Assembly: GCA_020718965.1 (NCBI GenBank)
Contig: DYRE01000018.1
Coordinates: 1-14,147 of the forward strand
Source: Desulfomonile tiedjei
GTDB taxonomy: Bacteria; Desulfobacterota; Desulfomonilia; Desulfomonilales; Desulfomonilaceae
Length of the DNA stretch: 14,147 bases
Direction of reading: 5' to 3'
Position numbers and translations under genes: made by a program. A model generated the notes under the pieces. It ran no database searches and was not told the DNA's origin. It was given only the letters and a program-made list of their open reading frames with translations. How positions within the stretch are numbered: the stretch's first letter is position 1; each line of letters begins with the position of its first letter. Positions 9,201 through 14,147 of the stretch are shown piece by piece.

Positions 9201-9443
9201 TTTAACCAGACCTGGCAAGCCGGCCATGCCTGTTTCAATAGGGAAGGTTATTCTTTGCTCAATTTCGAGCGCTGATAAACCCTTTGCCTGAGCTGTAATT
9301 TGGACCTGAATATTGGTTATGTCGGGAACTGCGTCTATGTTGAGGCGCCCTAAGCTGTATAATCCAAGGCCCGCCATAATACCTGTGAAAGCGAGCATTT
9401 CCCATCTATGTTTAATTGAGAATCTTAGAATTTCTGCGATCAT
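6267..9443 (-). CDS. czcA: CzcA-type heavy-metal efflux RND pump
   Basis: A 1058-residue inner-membrane RND transporter, full length for the heavy-metal (HME) group. One transmembrane helix at about 10-32 is followed by a large periplasmic domain, helices at about 345-505, a second periplasmic domain, and helices at about 895-1050. GAIDFGIIVDGAVVIVEN (399-416) carries Asp402, Asp408 and Glu415, the proton-relay residues at the same numbers as in CzcA of Cupriavidus metallidurans. CusA copper/silver pumps lack this DFG...DG pattern. EFAPGLDEGDIAIH (561-574) also matches CzcA and lacks the CusA methionine at that point. This favours export of Zn, Co, Cd or Ni over Cu or Ag. The ATG is eight bases after the adaptor stop, and its AGGAAAA overlaps that stop. 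Exact metal specificity is not readable. Confidence 0.92.
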   Translation of the reverse strand: MIAEILRFSIKHRWEMLAFTGIMAGLGLYSLGRLNIDAVPDITNIQVQITAQAKGLSALEIEQRITFPIETGMAGLPGLVKTRSLSQYGIALVTVIFEDGTDIYFARRLVSERIQEIQAKLPLGIEPLMGPISTGLGEIFMWTVEASPGAKKPDGSPYTLTDLRTIQEWIIRPQLRNTPGITEINTIGGYERQFHVTPDPYKLISNGLTFADVTTALNSNNANVGAGYIETSSGQCVVRVPGQVANLEDIGNIVVKSVRGVPVLIKDVGEVNFGKELRTGAATKDGHETVLGTVFMLMGENSRIVAQRSKQKLEEINRTLPEGVSAKVVYNRTTLVDKTINTVRISLTEGAILVIVILFIFLGNIRAALITASVIPLSMLFTATGMVANKISANLMSLGAIDFGIIVDGAVVIVENCSRKLTDAQRLQENPLTRKQRIHLIWEASHEVRKPMLFGELIIIIVYLPILTLTGVEGKMFTPMALTVLLALTGALILSFTFVPAAVTIFLTGKRSQKDNLLTRGAKAAYLPLIKFAVRRRILVVTTALVLVVVSALATTKMGREFAPGLDEGDIAIHTLRIPETSLSQAVELQSIVSKTILENFPQVETITGRIGTSEIATEPHPPSIGDKTIILKPRSLWPDPDLPKLELVKQIEETVNKLPGSNFEFSQPIRMRFNHLLAGVLSDVAVKVFGDDMSVMLEKAEEISEALKKLPGAAHVRVEPVTGLPMLNVSIKREEMARYGLNVSDVQEIVEIAVGGKTAGLVFEGDRRFAIIVRLPESLRTNVEELKRLPIPLPLRDINDSSLFVSTSIPEEKKQRHFIALGSIADPVITMGPNQISREDGKRRVVVTTNVRDRDLGSFVKEAQKAILETINLPAGYWITWGGEFEQLISAVKRLQIVIPVTLFLIFALLFAAFGSIKYALLVFTGVPLALTGGLTALWIRDIPISISAAVGFIALSGVAVLNGLVMVTFINKLREEGRTVEESIIEGAVTRLRPVLMTALVASLGFLPMALATGTGAEVQKPLATVVIGGLISSTILTLVVLPALYGLVETRESVD

Positions 9444-9451
9444 GAGTTTTC

Positions 9452-10963
9452 CTAATGTTGATGTGACATTCCGGCTTTTCCCATTTCCGACTTCAGGATA
9501 AAACTGTTCTTCACAACGTAGTTTTCGCCGTTTGAAAGCCCTTTAATAACCTCGGTGAATTGTCCGTCACTGCGCCCGAGTTGGATGGGACGAGCCTCAA
9601 ATTGATCGTCATAATGGACGAAAATCACGGGCTTATTCCTATAAGTCTGGATGGCGTCGGACTGGACAGCCACTGAAACGGACGTCTCATCTCGCACCAA
9701 TTCAACCTTCACAAAAAGACCGGGACGCCATTTCCCGTCAGGATTGGGAATCACCACTCGGGCTTTGGCGGTCCGACTGTCCTCCCCAACCACCAGTCCC
9801 ACGTACGAAACTTCTCCTTCAGCCTCTAATATGGAACTTGCGGACTTGACGACCGCTTTTTGTCCAACATGAACCGACTCCAGATCATTTGGATACACGG
9901 TAATTTCAACCCAAACCGTAGAAAGGTCGGCTATGATATATATTTCAGCGTCATCTTTCAGCCATTCGCCGGGAGATAGGCGTTTCTTGACAACTATGCC
10001 CTCGAATGCGGCTCGAATAGGGTAGTTAGTAAGATCACTGAGGGAACCCTCTTCAAGTTTGAGGATTTCCTGTTCCTTTAACCCCATAGCCACAAGCTTA
10101 CGGGTTGCGGATGTGAGTCCAATTTTTTCTTCGAGAAACGTTTTCTTTGCCGTTAGGAATTCTTTTTCGGGTATTGTCTGTTTTTCCCAAAGTTGTTGGG
10201 ATCTATCGAAATTATACCGAGCCAGCTTTTCTCTCTCCAGCGCCAAGAGATACTGACTCTTTGCCTCACCCAATTCTCGACTATCGATAACAGCGATTAA
10301 TTCATCTTTGGCGACCATGTCCCCAAGATTTTTCAACGATTGGAGTATTAAACCCGAAACCCTGGGGACTACCCGTGACACCATGTCAGTGTTGAGCGCA
10401 ATTTCTCCGGGCAACGCCAAAATCGATCTGATGGTTTGGGGGGAGGCGGCAGTCGATTTGATACCCATCTTGTTTGTTATTTCCGGCGCCAAAGTGAGCC
10501 TGCCTTCATACTGTGAATATTCCCAATCAAATTTACGGTCATTCCATTCCGCTAGAACCTTAATGAAAAAGGAATGGGGTTCCTCGATTTCCTGATCAGA
10601 AACGAGATAGTCCTGTTCGGGCTTGAAGCTAAAATTCGTCATTTTGTCGCCTAGTCGCTCCAACTCGACTGAAACCTTCACTTCTGTTGGGTCTAATTGT
10701 TTGTGATCTTTGTATGGATAGATTCTAAAATGTGGTGGCAAACCTTTTTCGTAAATTAAAATTTCAAGTTCGAAGGGACCTTCAGTAAGTATTTTACCGC
10801 CGTGCTTGCCTTCGTCTGCATCGTGTTTATGCCCATTTTCACTCCCGTGGTTATGAGGATCTACGGAACTGGAAGCCTTTTTATCGGAAAGTAATATCCC
10901 GGCAGCCAACAATATTCCCGCCAGGACAACAACATAAACTCCTATAATTTCTCTTTTTAGCAT
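9452..10963 (-). CDS. czcB: CzcB-type periplasmic adaptor with His-rich N-terminus
   Basis: A 503-residue membrane-fusion protein that links an RND pump to an outer-membrane channel. Residues 7-25 form one hydrophobic anchor. Next comes a metal-binding-like stretch with His37, 39, 45, 47 and 54, then an extra beta domain (about 55-155) as in CzcB. A barrel-sandwich/lipoyl domain follows (RVVPRVSGLI at 197-206, RAAFEGIVVKKRLSPGEWL at 317-335), with a helical hairpin between its halves (about 228-305). Then come the beta-barrel (about 350-425) and the membrane-proximal domain. The tail ends in MSHQH. The short hairpin implies contact with a CusC/CzcC-like channel. The ATG follows AGGGAG. The bases before it (GGAGATTGAAAC) match those before the 85-residue gene at 11 of 12 positions. 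Family certain; metal unknown. Confidence 0.9.
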   Translation of the reverse strand: MLKREIIGVYVVVLAGILLAAGILLSDKKASSSVDPHNHGSENGHKHDADEGKHGGKILTEGPFELEILIYEKGLPPHFRIYPYKDHKQLDPTEVKVSVELERLGDKMTNFSFKPEQDYLVSDQEIEEPHSFFIKVLAEWNDRKFDWEYSQYEGRLTLAPEITNKMGIKSTAASPQTIRSILALPGEIALNTDMVSRVVPRVSGLILQSLKNLGDMVAKDELIAVIDSRELGEAKSQYLLALEREKLARYNFDRSQQLWEKQTIPEKEFLTAKKTFLEEKIGLTSATRKLVAMGLKEQEILKLEEGSLSDLTNYPIRAAFEGIVVKKRLSPGEWLKDDAEIYIIADLSTVWVEITVYPNDLESVHVGQKAVVKSASSILEAEGEVSYVGLVVGEDSRTAKARVVIPNPDGKWRPGLFVKVELVRDETSVSVAVQSDAIQTYRNKPVIFVHYDDQFEARPIQLGRSDGQFTEVIKGLSNGENYVVKNSFILKSEMGKAGMSHQH

Positions 10964-11046
10964 GTTTCAATCTCCCTAGGATCGGGCCATGACTGACAAA
11001 AGTTAATGACTACTTCGATAGGTTCTGCTGTCACTTCGTCAGGGTT

Positions 11047-11096
11047 CAGCCAGGCGGTTTCACCTTCAGCGCCATCGCCGGATTACCGCCAGGCTG
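11047..11096. repeat. Inverted repeat in the leader of the adaptor gene
   Basis: CAGCCAGGCGGT at 11047-11058 and ACCGCCAGGCTG at 11085-11096 are complementary except for one A-A pair, with a 26-base loop that is itself GC-rich. The element lies in the 154-base gap between the 85-residue gene and the adaptor gene, so it would form a strong hairpin in their shared transcript. There is no T-run after it on the minus strand, so it is not a standard terminator. It resembles REP-type intergenic palindromes and could stabilise RNA ends or tune expression of the pump genes. Confidence 0.5.
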
Positions 11097-11117
11097 GTTG
11101 AATGTTTAGTCTACATG

Positions 11118-11375
11118 TTAGTATGAAGGCTTAACACGGGCCTTTTTGTTGTCTTTGGATTCTGCGCAAATTGAAGATGATGATTGCTGGTTATTGAGTA
11201 ATAGCTCGGCCCTTCGCTCTATAGCTTTCAAGCGATCATCCTGCTTTTTTTGCCATTTCTGAACTTTGTTCCATTTCTTGCTTATAGCGTTCCTTGCAGA
11301 GCTACTTGATGCCATTGCCGCGGGCTCTGAGCCGAAAACGCACATAGCGATCAAAAGTACAAATAGAGATTTCAT
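11118..11375 (-). CDS. Small exported basic helical protein
   Basis: An 85-residue protein with a signal peptide (MKSLFVLLIAMCVFG, likely cut after AMA at 20-22). The mature part of about 63 residues is rich in Lys, Arg, Gln and Ser. Its central part (about 30-60) looks like one amphipathic, charged helix containing WNKVQKWQKKQDDR, and it is flanked by two SSSS runs. One cysteine remains in the mature part. GGGGAG stands before the ATG. It lies 52 bases after the His/Cys-rich gene and before the adaptor gene, in the same direction, so it is probably part of the metal operon. I know no family for it. A periplasmic partner of the pump is only a guess from position. Confidence 0.6.
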   Translation of the reverse strand: MKSLFVLLIAMCVFGSEPAAMASSSSARNAISKKWNKVQKWQKKQDDRLKAIERRAELLLNNQQSSSSICAESKDNKKARVKPSY

Positions 11376-11427
11376 CTCGTTTCAAACTCCCCTTATAAAG
11401 ATTTTTGATGAGTTGTTAAGGGAACTC

Positions 11428-11868
11428 TCAAATCAGGAGAACAACGGAAAGAGACAAGTCTCTGGAAACATAGGTATTGTGTCTGGTATTGAATGATAGG
11501 AAAGATAAATGGTGGGGATGTAACGCCAGGTCCAGCAGGGTTGTTTCGAAGTGGGTTTGATTCCTGGGCGTTAATCTGAAAAAAACTGATGGTGAACCCG
11601 CTATGCATACAGTCTGAGTGGTCGTATCCGGGAGGGGCGAATCGCAGCTACATTTGTTCATTGCCGATGAATCATGGTCATCGAGAGCGGATACATGCGA
11701 TAAAAAGTGGGTTTGGAAATGAATTCCGGAATGAACGTGAAGGTGATCAGAATCGTGACTGGTCAGATTGCAGGGTTCATGTGAACAGCACGAAGCAAAC
11801 GAAAGGCCTACACAAGCCGATACTTGGTAGACCAAAATTAGCAGCCATATCATGAACGCTTTTTTCAA
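11428..11868 (-). CDS. Exported His/Cys-rich protein heading the metal-efflux operon
   Basis: A 146-residue protein with a hydrophobic N-terminal signal (MKKAFMIWLLILVYQVSA). It contains 14 histidines and seven cysteines, concentrated in CCSHEPC (27-33), HDSDHLHVHSGIH (38-50) and CSC (73-75). It ends in the hydrophobic stretch LSLSVVLLI; I recall similar endings in small proteins beside heavy-metal efflux genes. The chosen start is a TTG with AAAGG seven bases upstream. The ATG at 11853 (residue 6) is an alternative that keeps the signal. A sigma70-like promoter lies about 70 bases upstream. The composition and its place as first gene before a CzcBA pump suggest periplasmic metal binding or sensing. 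No named family is recognized. Confidence 0.62.
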   Translation of the reverse strand: MKKAFMIWLLILVYQVSACVGLSFASCCSHEPCNLTSHDSDHLHVHSGIHFQTHFLSHVSALDDHDSSAMNKCSCDSPLPDTTTQTVCIAGSPSVFFRLTPRNQTHFETTLLDLALHPHHLSFLSFNTRHNTYVSRDLSLSVVLLI

Positions 11869-11935
11869 CAGGAAACCTTTGTGAACTCACTATGCTGTTC
11901 GGAGCTAATACAAAGACTCCAATCCGGACATTGCT

Positions 11936-11964
11936 AAAATAAGATTTCCTATTACTTTTGTCAA
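11936..11964 (-). promoter_or_regulatory. Sigma70-like promoter for the metal-efflux operon
   Basis: On the minus strand a perfect -35 box TTGACA (11964-11959) is followed, after 17 bases, by TATTTT (11941-11936), four of six matches to the -10 consensus. The predicted start near 11930 leaves about 60 bases before the TTG of the His/Cys-rich gene. I see no clear MerR- or ArsR-type dyad in the spacer, so the metal regulator, if any, is not identifiable. Confidence 0.45.
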
Positions 11965-12010
11965 CATTTTATGTGAGTTTTAAGATGAACAGTTTTGGAG
12001 AATTGCTGAT

Positions 12011-12045
12011 AAAAAATATGGACAGTCAGTATCGACTGTCCATAT
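12011..12045 (-). terminator. Rho-independent terminator, minus strand
   Basis: ATATGGACAGTC (12016-12027) and GACTGTCCATAT (12034-12045) are perfect 12-base arms around a six-base loop. Read on the minus strand the hairpin is followed directly by a T-run, since the plus strand has AAAAAA at 12011-12016. The plus-strand side has no T-run, so it should end transcripts coming from the right, either the candidate sigma54 RNA or the sigma54-activator mRNA. A role as a protein-binding operator is a weaker alternative. Confidence 0.7.
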
Positions 12046-12240
12046 AAGAAAACTAAGGGCGAAGTACAAAAATGACCAGGTTAAAAGCAGAATCTCGGAT
12101 AACAAACGAGGATCAAAATCAACAATGCTCAGCTATAAAATCAAATCGCCATAGACAATTCATAGAATCCTGTCATAGCGCCCTTTGTCAACAATTCCAA
12201 GAACCCGAACTGAAAAACAGAAAAAACAAAATCATCCTTA

Positions 12241-12399
12241 ATCAGAAAAATCCTCAGGAGCGTAGATCAATGTATAGGGGGTCCCCCCCCCTCGAGCCCA
12301 AAGAAACCTTCGCCCTGGTTCGTCCTTTGCAAAGGCGATGAGAATTGGCTCCGATCTTTGTCAACAGTTCCTCCGGCTCGAAAACTTGGTTTTTCTGAT
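12241..12399. repeat. Nested inverted repeats
   Basis: ATCAGAAAAA (12241-12250) pairs perfectly with TTTTTCTGAT (12390-12399). Inside that pair, TCGAGCC (12292-12298) matches GGCTCGA (12375-12381), and at the centre lies the perfect palindrome CCTTTGCAAAGG (12324-12335). A GGGGGTCCCCC dyad (12277-12287) with a nine-C tract and TCCTCAGGA (12251-12259) add local hairpins. The nesting is what a folded RNA would show. A small mobile palindrome is possible too, but no target-site duplication is visible at its ends. Confidence 0.45.
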
Positions 12400-12410
12400 C
12401 TTCCAGACAA
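12267..12410 (-). CDS. Possible 47-residue small protein
   Basis: A TTG at 12410 is preceded, five bases away, by AAAGGA (12421-12416), and the predicted sigma54 transcript starts only about ten bases further upstream. The frame gives 47 residues beginning MSGRSEKPSFRAGG and ending GGGPPIH, rich in Gly, Ser and Arg. It has no hydrophobic segment, no known motif and a low-complexity end that comes from the C-tract. The open frame continues upstream to 12488, beyond the promoter. I consider it more likely part of a structured RNA than a real protein, but the spacing of promoter, ribosome-binding site and start is notable. Confidence 0.2.
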   Translation of the reverse strand: MSGRSEKPSFRAGGTVDKDRSQFSSPLQRTNQGEGFFGLEGGGPPIH

Positions 12411-12439
12411 AATTATCCTTTCAGCGTGTAATAAAAAGT

Positions 12440-12456
12440 TTGCACGAATGGCGCCA
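12440..12456 (-). promoter_or_regulatory. Sigma54 (RpoN) -24/-12 promoter
   Basis: The minus strand reads TTGGCGCCATTCGTGCAAA (12457-12439). Against the RpoN consensus TGGCACG-N4-TTGCA it keeps TGGC, the following C, and TGCA, with exactly ten bases between the invariant GG (12455-12454) and GC (12443-12442). The predicted start is near 12430. The flanks are AT-rich. The gene for a sigma54 activator ends 305 bases upstream in the same orientation, and two repeated sites lie at activator-like distances. Confidence 0.6.
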
Positions 12457-12562
12457 ATTAATTTTAAAATTTCACTAAAATAAATCAATGTAAGATCGGT
12501 GGGTTATTGTTCCAGACCGAATGTAATCTTAAGTAAGTTGGAAGGGACTGGATGAATGTGCC

Positions 12563-12639
12563 GAGCGAAAGCGCACGCCCATATGGATTGATAAGCTGAA
12601 AAGCTTGTCAGAGCTAGGTTTTATGACGAGCGATAACGC
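12563..12639. promoter_or_regulatory. Tandem candidate enhancer sites for a sigma54 activator
   Basis: GAGCGAAAGCGC (12563-12574) and GAGCGATAACGC (12628-12639) agree at 10 of 12 positions and are 65 bases apart, about six helical turns. The second extends to a perfect dyad GAGCG-ATAA-CGCTC (12628-12641). They lie about 110 and 175 bases upstream of the sigma54 promoter, the usual distance for bacterial enhancer-binding proteins. That the PAS-AAA+-Fis protein encoded next door binds them is inferred. Confidence 0.4.
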
Positions 12640-12760
12640 TCTGAACAATATAGCCGTATTGTGCGGTCTTGCACGAAATGACCTTTTAACGTTCAATCGA
12701 ACAAAGCTTGTTTTTGATTTCAGCAAACACCGCTACCTGGGGAAATCCGACAGAGCCAGA

Positions 12761-14147
12761 CTATGACTCATTGATCCCAAGTTTGGTCATGTGCCTAACC
12801 AGGGCGAATCGGGATATGCCGAGAAGCCTTGCAGCTTCATTTTTCTTGCCGTCGGCGCGACTAAGGGCGTCTTCAATAAAAAATTTTTCTGTATCTCCGA
12901 TGACATCATAAAGTGACCGTCCTGGAGGTATCCCGGTTTTAGTTGGAGCTATAGGCGCTTCCGATTGACTGAGGCACAAGTGACCGGCGTCAATGGCATT
13001 TCCTCCCGACAAAATAAGAGCCCTCTCCAGAGCGTTTCGTAACTCCCTCACATTTCCTGGCCAGGAGTACGAACACAAGGTATTCATGGAGTCTGGATTA
13101 ATTTTGGGGATTAATGAAAACTGCATGTCATTGCAGAGGCGGATGAGAATCTGATTTGCGATTAATGGTATATCTTCCCGTCGTTCCCGTAAGGGCGGCA
13201 CATTGATACTGAAAACATTGAGCCGATAAAAAAGATCTTTACGAAAGCGACCCTCAGAAACTTCATTCAAGAGATCCCGATTGGTAGCAGCTATGAGTCT
13301 TGTTTTGACAGTAACGTTTTTTTCTCCTCCAACCCGTGTGAAAGCGAAGGTATCCAAGAAAGTAAGTAACTTAGCTTGCATCAGAGGAGACAACTCTCCG
13401 ATCTCATTCAGAAGGAGAGTTCCCCCCTCAGCCAATTCAAGCATTCCTCGTTTTTTTCGCAGCGCTCCGGTGTATGCGCCGGCCTCATGACCAAAAAGCT
13501 CAGATTCAGCCAGTTCTGAAGGGATAGCGGCGCAGTTGACAGAATAAAAGGGTCCGCCTTTCTGTGATGAATGTTCATGTATGTAACTGGCAAGGTGGTC
13601 CTTACCACTACCTGTCTCGCCGGTAAGGAGTATTGTGCTGGAAGTTTTTGCGGCAATATTGGCTTTTTCAAAGGTCAATATCATGGCTTGGGATTGGTAT
13701 TGCGCTGCGGAGGGAGATTCTTCGCTCATAGTCATAAGGGTGTTGCCCAGTTCTCTGGCAATACCACAAATGCCTGATATTTTTCCTGATGAATCCAGGA
13801 GAGGAAACCGGATAAAGTCCAATGTTAGCGGTTGCAAATGCCACACGAAACTCTCCTGGCTTTCTATGGTTTGTCCTTGCAGGACTCTGGAATCTCTGTC
13901 CTTTGAAGATTTAGTAAAAGCGGCGCCAAATAGTTCATTGTCGGTTTTTCCGATAATTTCGGAATGGCTCATCTGAAGAAGATCGGTCGAAGCGGCGTTA
14001 ACGTCGACATATCTTAGATCCAGGTCTTTAATGAATATGCAGTCTTGAGCGGCATCGAACAGTGTCTTGAACCTTCTCTCACTCTCCAGAAGAGCAGATG
14101 TGCGTTTCTCCACAGTCTCCTCAAGTTCGGCCCGATGGCGCTTGATT
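12761..14147 (-). CDS. PAS-containing sigma54-dependent activator, 5' end outside window
   Basis: The C-terminal part of a bacterial enhancer-binding protein. The frame stays open to the window edge: before the GTG at 14113 it reads IKRHRAELEETVEKRTSALL, a signalling-helix linker, so the real start lies beyond 14147 and a further sensor domain is likely. Numbered from that GTG, a PAS domain (about 10-125) precedes the AAA+ domain (about 140-370), with Walker A GETGSGK (165-171), the sigma54-contact loop GAYTGA (212-217), Walker B LLLNEIGEL (233-241) and FRKDLFYRLNV (290-300). A Fis-type helix-turn-helix (about 410-447) ends in LVRHMTKLGI. Walker B has Asn236 where Asp is standard; I recall this LLLNEIGEL variant in a subgroup common in Desulfobacterota. 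It probably acts on the sigma54 promoter at 12440-12456. Confidence 0.92.
   Translation of the reverse strand, partial: IKRHRAELEETVEKRTSALLESERRFKTLFDAAQDCIFIKDLDLRYVDVNAASTDLLQMSHSEIIGKTDNELFGAAFTKSSKDRDSRVLQGQTIESQESFVWHLQPLTLDFIRFPLLDSSGKISGICGIARELGNTLMTMSEESPSAAQYQSQAMILTFEKANIAAKTSSTILLTGETGSGKDHLASYIHEHSSQKGGPFYSVNCAAIPSELAESELFGHEAGAYTGALRKKRGMLELAEGGTLLLNEIGELSPLMQAKLLTFLDTFAFTRVGGEKNVTVKTRLIAATNRDLLNEVSEGRFRKDLFYRLNVFSINVPPLRERREDIPLIANQILIRLCNDMQFSLIPKINPDSMNTLCSYSWPGNVRELRNALERALILSGGNAIDAGHLCLSQSEAPIAPTKTGIPPGRSLYDVIGDTEKFFIEDALSRADGKKNEAARLLGISRFALVRHMTKLGINES

Larger units (their letters stand above)
12011..12430 (-). ncRNA. Candidate sigma54-dependent RNA, about 420 nt
   Basis: The span is defined by a sigma54 promoter, predicted to start transcription near 12430, and an intrinsic terminator ending near 12011. 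Between them lie nested inverted repeats that could fold the 5' half, including arms at 12241-12250/12390-12399 and 12292-12298/12375-12381, and a CCTTTGCAAAGG palindrome at 12324-12335. The layout, an activator gene followed by a sigma54-driven RNA with a terminator, resembles cbrB-crcZ in Pseudomonas, though I see no sequence kinship. The RNA is inferred from signals only. It may instead be a leader or a short mRNA (see 12267-12410). Confidence 0.35.
11869..12760. other. Long intergenic region with sigma54 signals
   Basis: About 890 bases without a convincing protein gene, lying between two minus-strand genes. Read in the minus direction it holds two GAGCGA-type sites (12639-12563), a sigma54 promoter (12456-12440), nested inverted repeats (12399-12241), a hairpin with T-run (12045-12011), and a sigma70-like promoter (11964-11936). 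Three copies of TTTGTCAACA occur near 11957, 12184 and 12357. On the minus strand these read TGTTGACAAA and contain a -35-like hexamer. Only the first has an acceptable -10. The plus-strand frame at 12072-12341 shows nothing protein-like. Confidence 0.6.

Noticed and set aside
6267..9443. CusA (copper/silver) assignment of the RND pump
   Set aside because: The DFG...D...E relay and the LDEGDIAIH segment match CzcA-type divalent-cation pumps, and the CusA-type methionine near residue 570 is not seen.
12072..12341. Plus-strand frame of 89 codons in the intergenic region
   Set aside because: The translation is dominated by Gln, Asn, Lys and Arg, as expected from AT-rich non-coding DNA. It runs through the hairpin-rich and C-tract segment, and no motif is seen.
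12241..12399. A transposable MITE-type element defined by the ATCAGAAAAA ends
   Set aside because: The ends are only ten bases and no target-site duplication is visible beside them. Kept as an inverted repeat only.
12529..12726. Minus-strand frame of 65 codons after the activator gene
   Set aside because: It is Ser/Arg-rich without a family pattern, and it covers the candidate enhancer sites. The opposite strand reads more like protein in the same place.

Overview
The window looks like chromosomal DNA of an anaerobic, metabolically versatile Gram-negative bacterium. A Desulfobacterota member (Syntrophobacter/Desulfomonile type) is my best guess. This rests on the sigma54-activator subfamily, the fatty-acid-type oxidation genes with their own ETF, and a periplasm-spanning metal pump. 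It is an inference from gene content and protein style, not from a marker gene. Several genes start with TTG or GTG.

Region 1 (1-5166, plus strand) is one compact catabolic operon: acyl-CoA dehydrogenase, TetR-type regulator, APH-fold kinase, EtfB, EtfA. The dehydrogenase and kinase look like the two halves of animal ACAD10/ACAD11, and like the LvaC/LvaA pair of Pseudomonas levulinate catabolism. In those systems the kinase phosphorylates a 4-hydroxyacyl-CoA and the dehydrogenase-fold enzyme removes the phosphate, so the product can enter beta-oxidation. The EtfAB pair implies electron transfer from this or a partner dehydrogenase. A palindrome upstream (171-180) is a candidate site for the TetR protein.

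Region 2 (5262-11868, minus strand) is a metal-efflux cluster. In transcription order it has a His/Cys-rich exported protein, a small basic exported protein, a CzcB-type adaptor with a His-rich N-terminus, a CzcA-type RND pump carrying the DFG/D/E proton-relay residues of divalent-cation pumps, a 65-residue exported six-cysteine protein, and a MobA/MocA-like nucleotidyltransferase. No outer-membrane channel gene is present. A sigma70-like promoter lies just upstream of the first gene.

Region 3 (11869-12760) has no convincing protein gene, but it carries an ordered set of signals on the minus strand: two near-identical GAGCGA-type sites, a good sigma54 -24/-12 promoter, a stretch rich in nested inverted repeats, and a hairpin followed by a T-run. 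Together these suggest a sigma54-dependent RNA of about 420 nt, possibly with a short ORF, upstream of the metal operon.

Region 4 (12761-14147, minus strand) is the C-terminal part of a PAS-AAA+-Fis sigma54 activator that runs off the window. It lies directly upstream of the sigma54 promoter in the same orientation and is the obvious candidate to drive it.
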